Of a DNA stretch of 20,375 nucleotides, positions 13,532 to 20,375 are shown piece after piece. Below the pieces are notes generated by a model. The model was given only the letters and a program-made list of their open reading frames with translations. It did no database searches and was not told the origin of the DNA. The position numbers were made by a program, and so were the translations under genes. The DNA is from Planctomycetales bacterium (GTDB taxonomy: Bacteria; Planctomycetota; SBBH01): assembly GCA_005239795.1 (NCBI GenBank), contig SBBH01000192.1, forward strand, positions 1-20,375, in the 5' to 3' direction. Within the stretch, counting starts at the first letter, position 1. Each line of letters starts with the position of its first letter.

Positions 13532-13568
13532 GGCGGATCCGCCGGAGTGACGAAGTCACGTAGGCGGA
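13532..13568. repeat. Hairpin repeat, copy next to the higBA relic
   Basis: Outer stem TCCGCC (13538-13543) with GGCGGA (13563-13568), inner stem GTGAC/GTCAC (13547-13551/13555-13559), loop GAA. The perfect palindrome GGCGGATCCGCC covers 13532-13543. It shares outer stem and architecture with the cluster at 20049-20256. A further TCCGCC at 13505-13510 could pair with GGCGGA at 13532, suggesting a decayed tandem unit. Confidence 0.7.
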
Positions 13569-13647
13569 GAATCTGGTCCACGCTTCGCGAAACAAGATTT
13601 CAAAACATCACTATGCGAGCACGGCTTTCTCAATCTGCGCCTATTGA

Positions 13648-13749
13648 ACAATTGACGTTCATTTATTCGCAATCAACGATCAATTCCGGCTCGTGTTCCG
13701 TTTTGAAGGCGGAAACGCCTCGGGCGTTCGGATCACGGACTACCATTAG
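13648..13749 (+). pseudogene. higB toxin remnant (C-terminal part only)
   Basis: From 13648 to TAG 13747-13749 the frame reads ...FAINDQFRLVFRFEGG... ending in VRITDYH, the characteristic C-terminus of RelE/HigB-type host-inhibition toxins. A stop (TGA 13645) and no recognisable N-terminal toxin sequence lie upstream, where the hairpin repeat sits. The remnant stops 12 nt before the antitoxin start, the normal higB-higA order. A functional toxin is not encoded. Confidence 0.7.
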
Positions 13750-13761
13750 GGAGGAAACAGG

Positions 13762-14031
13762 TTGCCCAAAAACAGGCCGCCGACCTTGCCCGGGGAAATC
13801 CTTCTGGAGGAGTTCCTGCATCCCCTCGAAATGACCTAAATGGAACCTGCCTCTAGGATGGGAGTTCCGATCCAGAGGGTCAACGGCCTCATCGCCGAAA
13901 GGCGCGCCGTGACGCCGGAAACCGCGATCCTTCTGTCCCGTGTCTTGGGAACGACGCCCGAGTTCTGGATGAACCTGCAGACGGCCCACGACCTCTGGAT
14001 CGCCGAACGCCGTCTCGTCAAAGCGTCCTGA
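13762..14031 (+). pseudogene. higA antitoxin interrupted by one in-frame TAA
   Basis: HigA-type XRE antitoxin. TTG 13762 with a GGGAGGAAAC Shine-Dalgarno starts MPKNRPPTLPGEILLEEF, the family N-terminus. After LEMT a TAA (13837-13839) replaces a codon that is normally Gln (CAA to TAA is one change). The same frame then continues from ATG 13840 through the helix-turn-helix (ASRMGVPIQRVNGLIAERR) and the conserved TPEFWMNLQ to TGA 14029-14031. Because TAA is directly followed by ATG, reinitiation could still yield a 63-residue C-terminal piece, but it lacks the first helix region. The adjacent toxin is truncated, so the module is probably dead. Confidence 0.75.
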
Positions 14032-14044
14032 GCTGTAGAACTGT

Positions 14045-15463
14045 TCAGCGTTTCTCGGAAGACGGCCACGTCTTGGGCTGCGTCTTCCACCACCTCAAGG
14101 TTTCATAGTAGGCGTCCTCCGGATCCAGTTTCAGATGGCCGCCGGCGAACCGCTGGACCACCGCGGCGGCAGCATCGAACGCCACTCCTTTCTTCTCAGT
14201 CAGGGCGTCGAGGCCGATCGGGAGAGCGAACAAGGGCTCGCCGTATTCAGCGGCTAGCCAAATGGCACAGGCTCTTTCGTTAGCCTTTTCGGAGCCGGCG
14301 AGGCGCCAGATCTCATGCAGGAACGAAAGATCCGCCGGGTCGAACCCCCTGACGGCAGGTCGCTCCTTCTTGGATCGAAGGGAAGCCGGGCCGCCGACGC
14401 CTAAGGCTATTGCTTTCTCCAGAAGTTTGCGATGGTCTTTTTGCTTTTCCACGTCCGGCAAAGGAATTGACAAGCGCCATGATTTCTCCCGGCCGGCATT
14501 AAGCGTGCTGTGCTCCGCGAATTCTCCCAACCCGAAGGAGGCGGACCCCGGATCGAGCATGATCCGGTGGTGGCCGGAGCTCTTGTACCAGCCGTCGAAG
14601 GAGGTCCCGCTCCCCTTGTGGATGTTCTCACTGACGCCCCCCGACCACCCCCGGTGCGTGGCGCGCAAGGAGGAGGTTTCATTTTCAGGGCGCGGGGAAT
14701 CGTGCGCCATATAGCGGAGGCGGCTCATCTCGCGGGAGTGGCCCCGTGCCGAAAGCACCAGCCGCTCGTCAAGTTCCATCGGGAGCCGTCCCATCAGGAC
14801 CCGGTAGGTGTTGATGGCGCGCCCTTCCCGCCGCTCTTCAAGAGTGGACGAGGTCCAGGCGATCCGGTCGTTGTAGTCGAGGAGCGCTTCCCCCTGGATT
14901 CGAAAGGCGATTGCCCGCTCCACCTCGTCTTCAAGTTGCAGAGGGGTATCCCAAGCTGCCGCAAGGACCTCGAGCGTGTCTCCCAGCGTGTGGGCCGCCA
15001 GAAGCCGTTCGAAAGGGGGCAAGAAGGAATCGGGATCAGCCAGAAGCTTGGCCAGCCGCTTGTGGAGTGCGCGCGTCGGCAGCGTGCCCGGTGCCAGGGC
15101 GTCCTTCCAAAAACCGCTCTCATGCGCCTCGCTCACCCGAAGATATTCTTCCCAGCAGGTCTTGACCGCCTTGACCCGCTTGTCCACCTCGGGTTGGGCC
15201 CTCTCCCCATGATCGGGAGGCGACTGGGAATAGGAATAGCGGACCTCGTCGAAAATCAACTCCAAGGCATGTTTGCGCGCCTCGTTCAAGGCCGCGAGCG
15301 CTTTTTCCTTCTGGTCGCGCGCCTTCCCGGGTGCGAGGGTCTTGAGCCCGCCGCGGAGGGGCTCGATCTCCCGAGAAAGGTCAGACTCCTCGGCGCACAC
15401 CGCCACTGGGCCGAATCCCGCCGGAAGAAGGAGCAGTAGAAGTAAGCGCCACACGGCGCGCAT
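14045..15463 (-). CDS. Secreted CAP-domain (SCP/PR1-like) protein
   Basis: 472 residues from ATG 15463 (an ATG 18 codons upstream adds a tail before the signal peptide, so the shorter start is preferred). Signal peptide MRAVWRLLLLLLLPAGFGPV, cleaved near VCA|EE. A charged helical region (about 25-210) follows, with no recognised domain. The CAP domain (about 215-330) has INTYRVLMG, LVLSARGHSREMS, GGVSENIH, the GWYKSSGHHRIML motif and GSASFGLGEF. These carry the His/Glu positions of the family cavity (H in GHS, E in SEN, H in GHH). The C-terminal roughly 130 residues are helical. The gene is convergent with the higA relic. Cell-envelope or extracellular role inferred; activity unknown. Confidence 0.88.
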   Translation of the reverse strand: MRAVWRLLLLLLLPAGFGPVAVCAEESDLSREIEPLRGGLKTLAPGKARDQKEKALAALNEARKHALELIFDEVRYSYSQSPPDHGERAQPEVDKRVKAVKTCWEEYLRVSEAHESGFWKDALAPGTLPTRALHKRLAKLLADPDSFLPPFERLLAAHTLGDTLEVLAAAWDTPLQLEDEVERAIAFRIQGEALLDYNDRIAWTSSTLEERREGRAINTYRVLMGRLPMELDERLVLSARGHSREMSRLRYMAHDSPRPENETSSLRATHRGWSGGVSENIHKGSGTSFDGWYKSSGHHRIMLDPGSASFGLGEFAEHSTLNAGREKSWRLSIPLPDVEKQKDHRKLLEKAIALGVGGPASLRSKKERPAVRGFDPADLSFLHEIWRLAGSEKANERACAIWLAAEYGEPLFALPIGLDALTEKKGVAFDAAAAVVQRFAGGHLKLDPEDAYYETLRWWKTQPKTWPSSEKR

Positions 15464-15579
15464 TGTAAGGCTCTCTACACGAATCGACGATCTGCTCGTC
15501 GCATGCGGCCCGGCCATCCCTTTCGGTACAATAATTCCCCGAAAAGCGCAAACTTTCCGGCCGGTCAGGCGTCTGACCC

Positions 15580-15852
15580 ATGATGAGATTCACGCGGCCA
15601 ACCCTGGCGTTCTCCATTTTCCTCATCGCGCTGCTCGCGGCCGCGCCGCTGACCTCCCACGCCGAAATGATCCTCTGGGACGACGTTCTGAAGGCCGCGG
15701 AAAAGTCGTTCCAGCTCCTCGCGGGTGGGCGCCCCACGCCAGAAGGCGCTCGCGCTCCTCGAGCGTTGATTTCAAGCCGTGATTTGTTCAGGCGAAGCTC
15801 TTCGTTGAAGTGCCGGGGAAAACAGCTCGGCCTGACTCCCCTTCCCTCGTAA
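15580..15852 (+). CDS. Short exported protein or gene fragment, unrecognised
   Basis: 90 codons from ATG 15580 (a second ATG at 15583). The first 28 residues form a convincing signal peptide, RPTLAFSIFLIALLAAAPLTSHA, cut at SHA|EM. About 30 residues of plausible mature sequence follow (EMILWDDVLKAAEKSFQLL). After about 15760 the translation becomes Arg/Ser-rich and looks non-coding, so this may be the 5' remnant of a longer secreted protein truncated where the GH116 relic begins. It is divergent from the CAP gene. A TACAAT hexamer at 15527-15532 may be a -10 element; no Shine-Dalgarno is seen. Confidence 0.4.
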   Translation: MMRFTRPTLAFSIFLIALLAAAPLTSHAEMILWDDVLKAAEKSFQLLAGGRPTPEGARAPRALISSRDLFRRSSSLKCRGKQLGLTPLPS

Positions 15853-15866
15853 TCTTCCTGCGGATT

Positions 15867-16874
15867 ATGGCCAGTCGCTCCTCCCAACGGACCTTCATGG
15901 ACCTGGCGCGCCGGAACGAGGCGGGCGTCCCTCTCGGTGGGATCGGGGCAGGGAAAATCGAGTTCTGTCCAGACGGGCGGTTCACCCACATCACCACGAA
16001 TAACAATTGGGACGCACCGATCGTCGATGAACAGGCGCGGATCCCTCCCGAGCCGCGGATCCGCGAAGGATTTCCAGGTTCCGTGGAGGAAAACGCCTAC
16101 CGACGCCGCGCACTTTTCACGCCGGAAGGGGTGCCCGGAGCGTGGCTGGCCGTACACACTCCGACCACAGGATTCCGCATCCTCAAAACGAACGCCCGGC
16201 CAGCCTTCCCTTGCTGGCCCTCTCCCAGATCCGCTACAGCGGGATCTTTCCCAAGGCGGCGGTGCGATACCTCGGCCTCCCCGGGATCCGCCTGCGCCTG
16301 ACGGCCTTCAGCGCGCTTTCCCTTCCGGACGACTCGGAGGGATTCCGTTTCTCCTCCCTGCCTCTGGCACTCTTCCGGTTCGACATCGAGAACACCGGGA
16401 TGCGATCCCTTCCGGCAACCCTCATGGTCTCGTGATAGAATTTGAATGGGCTCGGGGGGTATGCGGGCACTGCGATTCACGAACCGGACCCCACGCCGCC
16501 GGTCTTCCGGAGCCACCCGACAGCACCCGGGCTGTGGTTCGATCATGCGCGCCGATCAAAAGCGGACCGGCGTGTCCTCGGAAACTACACCCTCTGGATT
16601 GTCTGGCAAAAAGATGGTCCTGGCCCCCTCCTGGCCGGCACGCTGGGGAAGGACGCTCCGGAATTGTCCGGTCTTCCTGCCGGGGTTCTCGGCCACATTG
16701 AACGTTCGCGACGCCGACAGGCGTCTTGAAGTCTCCCTCCGCCTCCGACATTGGCACCGGCTTCCTCTGGATCTCGAGGAAATCGAGTTGAGGTTCCCCC
16801 GCGCGGCCGGCCTTGCGGACTTCATGATTGGAGGGAACATTTTCCAAGGATCGGTTTCCAAAAAACTCGGATAA
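15867..16874 (+). pseudogene. GH116 (glucosylceramidase-like) N-terminal domain relic
   Basis: Starts at ATG 15867 with GVPLGGIGAGKIEFCPDGRF and TNNNWDAPI, the opening of bacterial GBA2/GH116 proteins. The match then changes frame near 16200 to LLALSQIRYSGIFPKAAVRY and continues to LPATLMVS. There TGA TAG (16434-16439) stands where the homologous text expects W-E (VSWEN). The same frame resumes as NLNGLGGYAGT, GLWFDHARR and NYTLW. A further frame change near 16670-16700 leads to LEVSLRLRHWHRLPLDLEEIELRFP and a stop at 16872-16874. The alpha/alpha-barrel catalytic domain expected after about residue 400 is absent. At least two frameshifts, two stops and an internal loss make this a pseudogene. 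Confidence 0.75.
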
Positions 16875-17007
16875 GGAAGGGGTGCAGTTACGAGGCCGAT
16901 TCCTGCTCCAGAAACCGGGGGATTTTATCGTCCTGACCGGGTCGCAGAGAACTTGACCTGCCCTCCTCGAAGGACACGCCACCGGGCGCAAGCGATCGCC
17001 GACAGCT

Positions 17008-17208
17008 TCATCGTCGGCCGGTGACGACAAGCGGCGTCTGCTGTATGCGCTGACCACCCCCCGCGTTTCTCATAGATGGCTTGAAGGCCCTGTCAAAAAA
17101 GGCGTTGTGCACGGTTTCCCCATCCGGAAGCAGTATAACCCGCAAATACCGGCTGTCGGTTTCGGGTATGATCGCGGCAATAGTTTCTGTGTTTGATAAA
17201 ATCGATCT
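17008..17208 (-). pseudogene. Unassigned coding-like fragment
   Basis: The minus-strand frame ending at TGA 17008-17010 reads protein-like text: PETDSRYLRVILLPDGETVHN, then AFFDRAFKPSMRNAGGG. No start codon with a ribosome site is present, and the 5' end runs into the aconitase promoter region. I do not recognise the family. It is probably a gene remnant; it could also be chance. Confidence 0.25.
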
Positions 17209-17228
17209 GTTATTTTCGCGCGAATCCT

Positions 17229-17235
17229 AAGGAGG
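17229..17235 (+). promoter_or_regulatory. Strong ribosome-binding site of aconitase
   Basis: AAGGAGG followed by CGCC and ATG 17240; the strongest Shine-Dalgarno in the window and decisive for the start. Confidence 0.85.
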
Positions 17236-17239
17236 CGCC

Positions 17240-19510
17240 ATGCCCGAGATCGCCACGACCCCCGCGTCGCTAAAAAAAATCTACGCTTCGCTTGAAAAAA
17301 ACCTCGCCGCGGTCCGCAAACGCCTCGGGCGCCCCCTGACGCTGGCCGAGAAGATCCTCTACGGCCACCTGGACGATCCGAAAAACCAGGATCTCGTCCC
17401 CTGGAAGAGCTATCTCCTGCTCCGCCCCGACCGCGTGGCGATGCAGGACGCCACGGCGCAGATGGCGCTCCTGCAGTTCATGTCGACCGGAAAGAAACAG
17501 GTCGCCGTCCCCACCACCGTCCACTGCGACCACCTGATCCTGGCCAAGAGCGGCGCCGTCAAGGACATGGAGGCCGCGATCAACGCCAACAAGGAGGTCT
17601 ACGACTTCCTGCGCACGGTCTCGGCCAAATACGGGATCGGATTCTGGAAACCGGGGGCCGGGATCATCCACCAGGTGATCCTCGAGCAGTACGCCGTGCC
17701 GGGGACGATGATGATCGGAACCGACTCCCACACCCCCAACGCCGGCGGGCTCGGGATGTTCGCCGTCGGCGTGGGCGGGGCCGACGCCGTCGACGTAATG
17801 ACCGGCTTCCCGTGGGAGGTGCTCTGCCCCAAGATCCTCGGGGTGAAATTGACAGGGGAGCTCTCCGGCTGGGCCGCCCCCAAGGACGTGATCCTGAAGC
17901 TGTGCGGCATCCTGAGCTGCGACGGTGGCACGAACCGCGTGATCGAGTATTTCGGACCCGGGGCGCGTAGCATCTCGGCGACCGGCAAGGCCACGATCAC
18001 GAACATGGGGGCGGAGCTCGGGGCCACCTGTTCGATCTTCCCGTTCGACGAGCGGATGGACCGCTACATGCGGGCCACGAATCGCGAGCGGCTGGCAGAC
18101 CTGGCCGCCAAGCACCGCCCACTCCTCGCGGCCGACTCCGAGGTGGAGAAGGCCCCCGAGCGGTTTTTCGAGCGTGTGGTCGAGATCGACCTCTCGACAC
18201 TCGAGCCGCACGTGGTGGGGCCCCACACGCCGGACCTGGCGCGCCCCGTCTCGAAGCTCGCCGGGGACGCGCGCACGAAAAAGTACCCGGAGCGCCTTTC
18301 GACGGCCCTGATCGGCTCCTGCACGAACTCCTCCTACGAGGACATCTCGCGCGTAGCGGATGTCGCGCGCCAGGCGGCCCGCCATGGCGCCAAGGCCAAG
18401 GTGCGCCTGCTCGTCTCCCCCGGCTCCGAGCAGATCTACCGGACAATCCAGCGCGACGACCAGATGGCCGCCCTCCAGAAGGCGGGCGCCACGGTCCTCG
18501 CCAACGCCTGCGGCCCCTGCATCGGCCAGTGGAAGCGCGACGACGTGGCGGAGGGGCAGGCGAACTCCATCCTCACCTCGTTCAACCGAAACTTCCCCAA
18601 GCGAAACGACGGCCTGGCCTCCACCCACGCCTTCATCGCCTCTCCTGAGGTCGTGATGGCCTACAGTTTGGTGGGGACGCTCGCAAAAAACCCGCTCACC
18701 GACGCAATCGAAGGAGAAAACGGCAAGACATTCCGCCTGACGCCGCCGGGCCCCGCACCGGAAATCCCTCCGAACGGGTTCGAGGAGGACCCCGAGGGGT
18801 TTTTAGCGCCGCCGAGGGACGCCGAGGGGGTTCAGGTTCTCGTCTCCCCCACGAGCGAACGCCTCCAGCTCCTGGCCCCCTTCGCGCCCTGGGACGGGAA
18901 GGATTTCACCGACTGCGCCCTCCTCATCAAGGCGCAGGGAAAGTGCACCACCGACCATATCTCACAGGCGGGGCCGTGGCTCAAATTCCGGGGACACCTC
19001 GACAAGATCTCGGACAATCTGCTCTTGGGGGCGGTGAACGCCTTCACGGGGAAGGCCGGAGAGGTCTTGAACGCGCTCACGGGAAAGCGCGAGACCCCTG
19101 CTGCCGCCGCGCGCGCCTACAAAGCCAAGGGACTCAAATGGATCGTGGTGGGCGACACGAACTATGGCGAGGGGTCGTCCCGCGAGCATGCCGCGATGGA
19201 GCCGCGCCACCTGGGCGGATGCGCCGTCATCGTCCGGAGCTTCGCGCGGATCCACGAGACGAACCTCAAAAAACAGGGGCTTCTCCCCCTGACATTCGCC
19301 GAGACGGCCGACTACGACAAAATACAGGAGACGGACACGATCAGCCTCATGGGCCTGGCGGAGCTCGCCCCCGGAAAGCCGATCGCGGCGACGATCCGCC
19401 ACGCCGACGGAAAAACGGAAAAAATCCAGCTCCGGCACACCTTCAATGCCGATCAGGTAAAATGGTTCAGAGCCGGCTCGGCGCTCAACACGCTGAAGGG
19501 TCGTTCCTGA
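17240..19510 (+). CDS. Aconitate hydratase, mitochondrial-type
   Basis: Citrate/isocitrate interconversion in the TCA cycle via a [4Fe-4S] cluster; cytosolic. 756 residues, the length of the mitochondrial-type family and shorter than AcnA. Domains 1-3 (about 1-510) carry the cluster ligands Cys361 (GSCTNSSYED), Cys424 and Cys427 (ACGPCIGQ). Substrate-site segments include GTDSHTPNAGGLG, QGKCTTDHISQAGPW, and GSSREHAAMEPRHLGG with the catalytic Ser in the swivelling domain 4 (about 540-756). ATG 17240 has a near-perfect AAGGAGG 4 nt upstream. It is monocistronic as far as visible, and the only intact plus-strand protein gene of any size. It can oxidise the acetyl-CoA produced by the leucine pathway on the other strand. 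Confidence 0.97.
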   Translation: MPEIATTPASLKKIYASLEKNLAAVRKRLGRPLTLAEKILYGHLDDPKNQDLVPWKSYLLLRPDRVAMQDATAQMALLQFMSTGKKQVAVPTTVHCDHLILAKSGAVKDMEAAINANKEVYDFLRTVSAKYGIGFWKPGAGIIHQVILEQYAVPGTMMIGTDSHTPNAGGLGMFAVGVGGADAVDVMTGFPWEVLCPKILGVKLTGELSGWAAPKDVILKLCGILSCDGGTNRVIEYFGPGARSISATGKATITNMGAELGATCSIFPFDERMDRYMRATNRERLADLAAKHRPLLAADSEVEKAPERFFERVVEIDLSTLEPHVVGPHTPDLARPVSKLAGDARTKKYPERLSTALIGSCTNSSYEDISRVADVARQAARHGAKAKVRLLVSPGSEQIYRTIQRDDQMAALQKAGATVLANACGPCIGQWKRDDVAEGQANSILTSFNRNFPKRNDGLASTHAFIASPEVVMAYSLVGTLAKNPLTDAIEGENGKTFRLTPPGPAPEIPPNGFEEDPEGFLAPPRDAEGVQVLVSPTSERLQLLAPFAPWDGKDFTDCALLIKAQGKCTTDHISQAGPWLKFRGHLDKISDNLLLGAVNAFTGKAGEVLNALTGKRETPAAAARAYKAKGLKWIVVGDTNYGEGSSREHAAMEPRHLGGCAVIVRSFARIHETNLKKQGLLPLTFAETADYDKIQETDTISLMGLAELAPGKPIAATIRHADGKTEKIQLRHTFNADQVKWFRAGSALNTLKGRS

Positions 19511-19817
19511 AAACCCTCTGCTGGTGGGGCTCATGCCTCTGGTCGCTCGCCGGCATCATCGCTCTCTTGAATCCGATCTTGAATCAATGGCCGGTGGAAC
19601 CTCTTGGCGACACCTCCGCTTGCCTGCAAATCATCCCAGCGGCGATATTGCATAACGTTTTTCTGGCTCGCGTCTTGCAACACTGTTGACTCGCAGAGAA
19701 GACATGCTGGTCGGCCTCACCTTTCTCGGATGGTGTGTGGTTTATCTTCTTCCTGCGGCCTTTTGTTTTTGGTGGAGTTCGAGATCAAGCCGCACAATTC
19801 CTGCCTCCGGAAGATAG

Positions 19818-20036
19818 ACCATCCCTTCGGTCGTCTTCACGGAGAATCTCCAGCGCCACGTCGCCTGTCCGCCCGTAGAGCGGAGACGTCTGGACGCATG
19901 TCTCGGCGCACCTCCCGCCGATCGACGCGGTGCGGTTCGTCGCTTAGGCGGCCAAGGGCCCGCCCCGATGGCTCGGGGGGTTGGGGATTGCCCGAACCGA
20001 CAAGGACGTCTATACCCGCCGGTTCAGACGCGGGGT
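19818..20036 (+). pseudogene. Probable MoaD/ThiS-family sulfur-carrier remnant
   Basis: The frame after TAG 19815-19817 reads IPSVVFTENLQRHVACPPVE, which closely resembles the N-terminal beta-hairpin of small MoaD/ThiS ubiquitin-like carriers (VVFTxNLQRHV, CPPxEV). The following residues (RRRLDACLGAPPADRRGAVRRLGG) only vaguely resemble the expected continuation, no terminal Gly-Gly is reached in frame, and no start codon is present. It appears to be a decayed gene; part of the similarity could be chance. Confidence 0.4.
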
Positions 20037-20048
20037 AGAGCAGCCCGG

Positions 20049-20256
20049 TCCGCCTACGCCCGCTGTCATCCCAAACGTTCGTCATGCGGGCTACGGACGG
20101 ATCCGCCGGAGCACTGAAAGTACGAAGGCGGACAGCTCGTCAGGCTCATAACCTGCCCGCCTACGCCCGCCCGTTCTACAACAGTGATATTTCGGGCGGG
20201 CTACGGCGGGTCCGCCGTAGCATCCCATGCGGCTCCGCCGCATGGGCGTAGGCGGA
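20049..20256. repeat. Cluster of four hairpin repeats with constant outer stem
   Basis: Four back-to-back hairpins. (1) 20049-20101: TCCGCC/GGaCGGA with inner GCCCGC/GCGGGC. (2) 20102-20132: TCCGCC/GGCGGA with an imperfect inner stem GCACT/AGTAC and loop GAA. (3) 20156-20210: CCCGCC/GGCGGG with inner GCCCGCC/GGCGGGC. (4) 20211-20256: TCCGCC/GGCGGA with inner CCCATGCGGC/GCCGCATGGG and loop TCC. The outer arms are nearly constant while the inner stems differ but stay paired. Confidence 0.75.
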
Positions 20257-20330
20257 AAGGTCGGAGGTTACACAACGACCCTCGAGTATCCCCAGTTCAG
20301 TGGTGACTTTTCCAACATTTCACAGGGGAA

Positions 20331-20375
20331 ATGCCTCCAAAAATAGTTCGTAAAAGCGGCTCAGCGATAACAGGC
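20331..20375 (+). CDS. Possible 5' end of a gene running off the window
   Basis: ATG 20331 preceded by CAGGGGAA opens a frame MPPKIVRKSGSAITG that is open to the window edge (15 codons). The upstream 70 bases are AT-richer than the repeats, as for a promoter. Too short to assign a family. Confidence 0.3.
   Translation, partial: MPPKIVRKSGSAITG

Larger units (their letters stand above)
16875..17239. other. Intergenic region before aconitase
   Basis: About 365 bases without an intact gene. On the plus strand the last 50 bases are AT-rich (TTTGATAAAATCGATCTGTT) and probably hold the aconitase promoter; no confident -35/-10 pair can be fixed. AAGGAGG at 17229-17235 is the aconitase ribosome-binding site. 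The minus strand contains a coding-like stretch (separate entry). Confidence 0.5.
19511..20330. other. Gene-poor tail with relics and hairpin repeats
   Basis: No intact gene. Contents: a 37-codon ORF at 19704-19817 (MLVGLTFLGWCVVYLLPAAF, one hydrophobic helix) that may be chance or a remnant; a MoaD-like fragment in the same frame after its stop; degenerate GC-rich sequence; and the hairpin-repeat cluster from 20049. No obvious intrinsic terminator follows aconitase. Confidence 0.6.

Noticed and set aside
13421..13650. Integrative element att site at the tRNA-Arg 3' end
   Set aside because: No duplicated tRNA 3' segment and no integrase gene in the window; only decayed accessory DNA.
17270..18628. 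452-codon minus-strand frame inside aconitase
   Set aside because: Antisense shadow of aconitase; low-complexity Gly/Arg/His/Asp-rich translation.
19704..19817. 37-residue membrane peptide gene
   Set aside because: One hydrophobic stretch but no Shine-Dalgarno and no known small-protein family; its context is degenerate relic DNA.
20049..20256. CRISPR array
   Set aside because: Units are palindromic hairpins of different lengths with variable inner stems, without constant repeats separated by uniform spacers, and no cas genes are nearby.

Overview
The window is high-GC bacterial DNA. The genes are tightly packed, translational overlaps are of the ATGA/GTGA type, and several genes have Shine-Dalgarno sites. 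The gene content (an aerobic leucine/isovalerate catabolic operon, PPDK, a mitochondrial-type aconitase, a secreted CAP-domain protein, GH116 and HigBA relics) points to an uncultured free-living heterotroph. The sequence alone does not let me name the phylum.

Left two thirds (13317 down to 1, minus strand): one uninterrupted directon, probably a single long operon. In transcription order it holds a DUF71/PP-loop ATPase, pyruvate phosphate dikinase, an EamA transporter, the methylcrotonyl-CoA carboxylase carboxyltransferase subunit, three consecutive exported beta-propeller genes (four propeller units), an enoyl-CoA hydratase (probably methylglutaconyl-CoA hydratase), biotin carboxylase, a separate biotin carrier protein, and HMG-CoA lyase, which runs off the left edge. 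The acyl-CoA enzymes form the lower leucine pathway: 3-methylcrotonyl-CoA to acetyl-CoA plus acetoacetate. The propeller genes are strangers in the middle of it.

Main observation: each of the three propeller genes has an in-frame TGA at the same alignment position, in the last blade, 29-38 codons before the true end. The frame continues past each TGA with conserved protein sequence (VE[FI]DRxGx), mostly synonymous differences between paralogs, and ends close to or overlapping the next gene. A perfect 7-bp hairpin with a 4-nt loop starts exactly 9 nt after each TGA. TGA is an ordinary stop elsewhere in the window (BC, ECH, PPDK, EamA, CAP, aconitase). Selenocysteine insertion in a new family of exported beta-propeller selenoproteins is the best single explanation, though unproven here. 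In the fourth unit, internal to a two-propeller fusion, the equivalent TGA is thrown out of frame by a compensating -1/+1 pair of indels.

Right third: tRNA-Arg(UCG); a decayed higBA toxin-antitoxin relic; a CAP-domain secreted protein (minus strand); a short exported ORF; a GH116-like gene broken by frameshifts and two adjacent stops; an intact aconitase with a strong ribosome-binding site; and an 860-base gene-poor tail. The tail carries a probable MoaD/ThiS relic and a cluster of hairpin repeats with a constant outer stem (YCCGCC/GGCGGR) and variable inner stem. Another copy of the repeat lies beside the tRNA/higBA relic.
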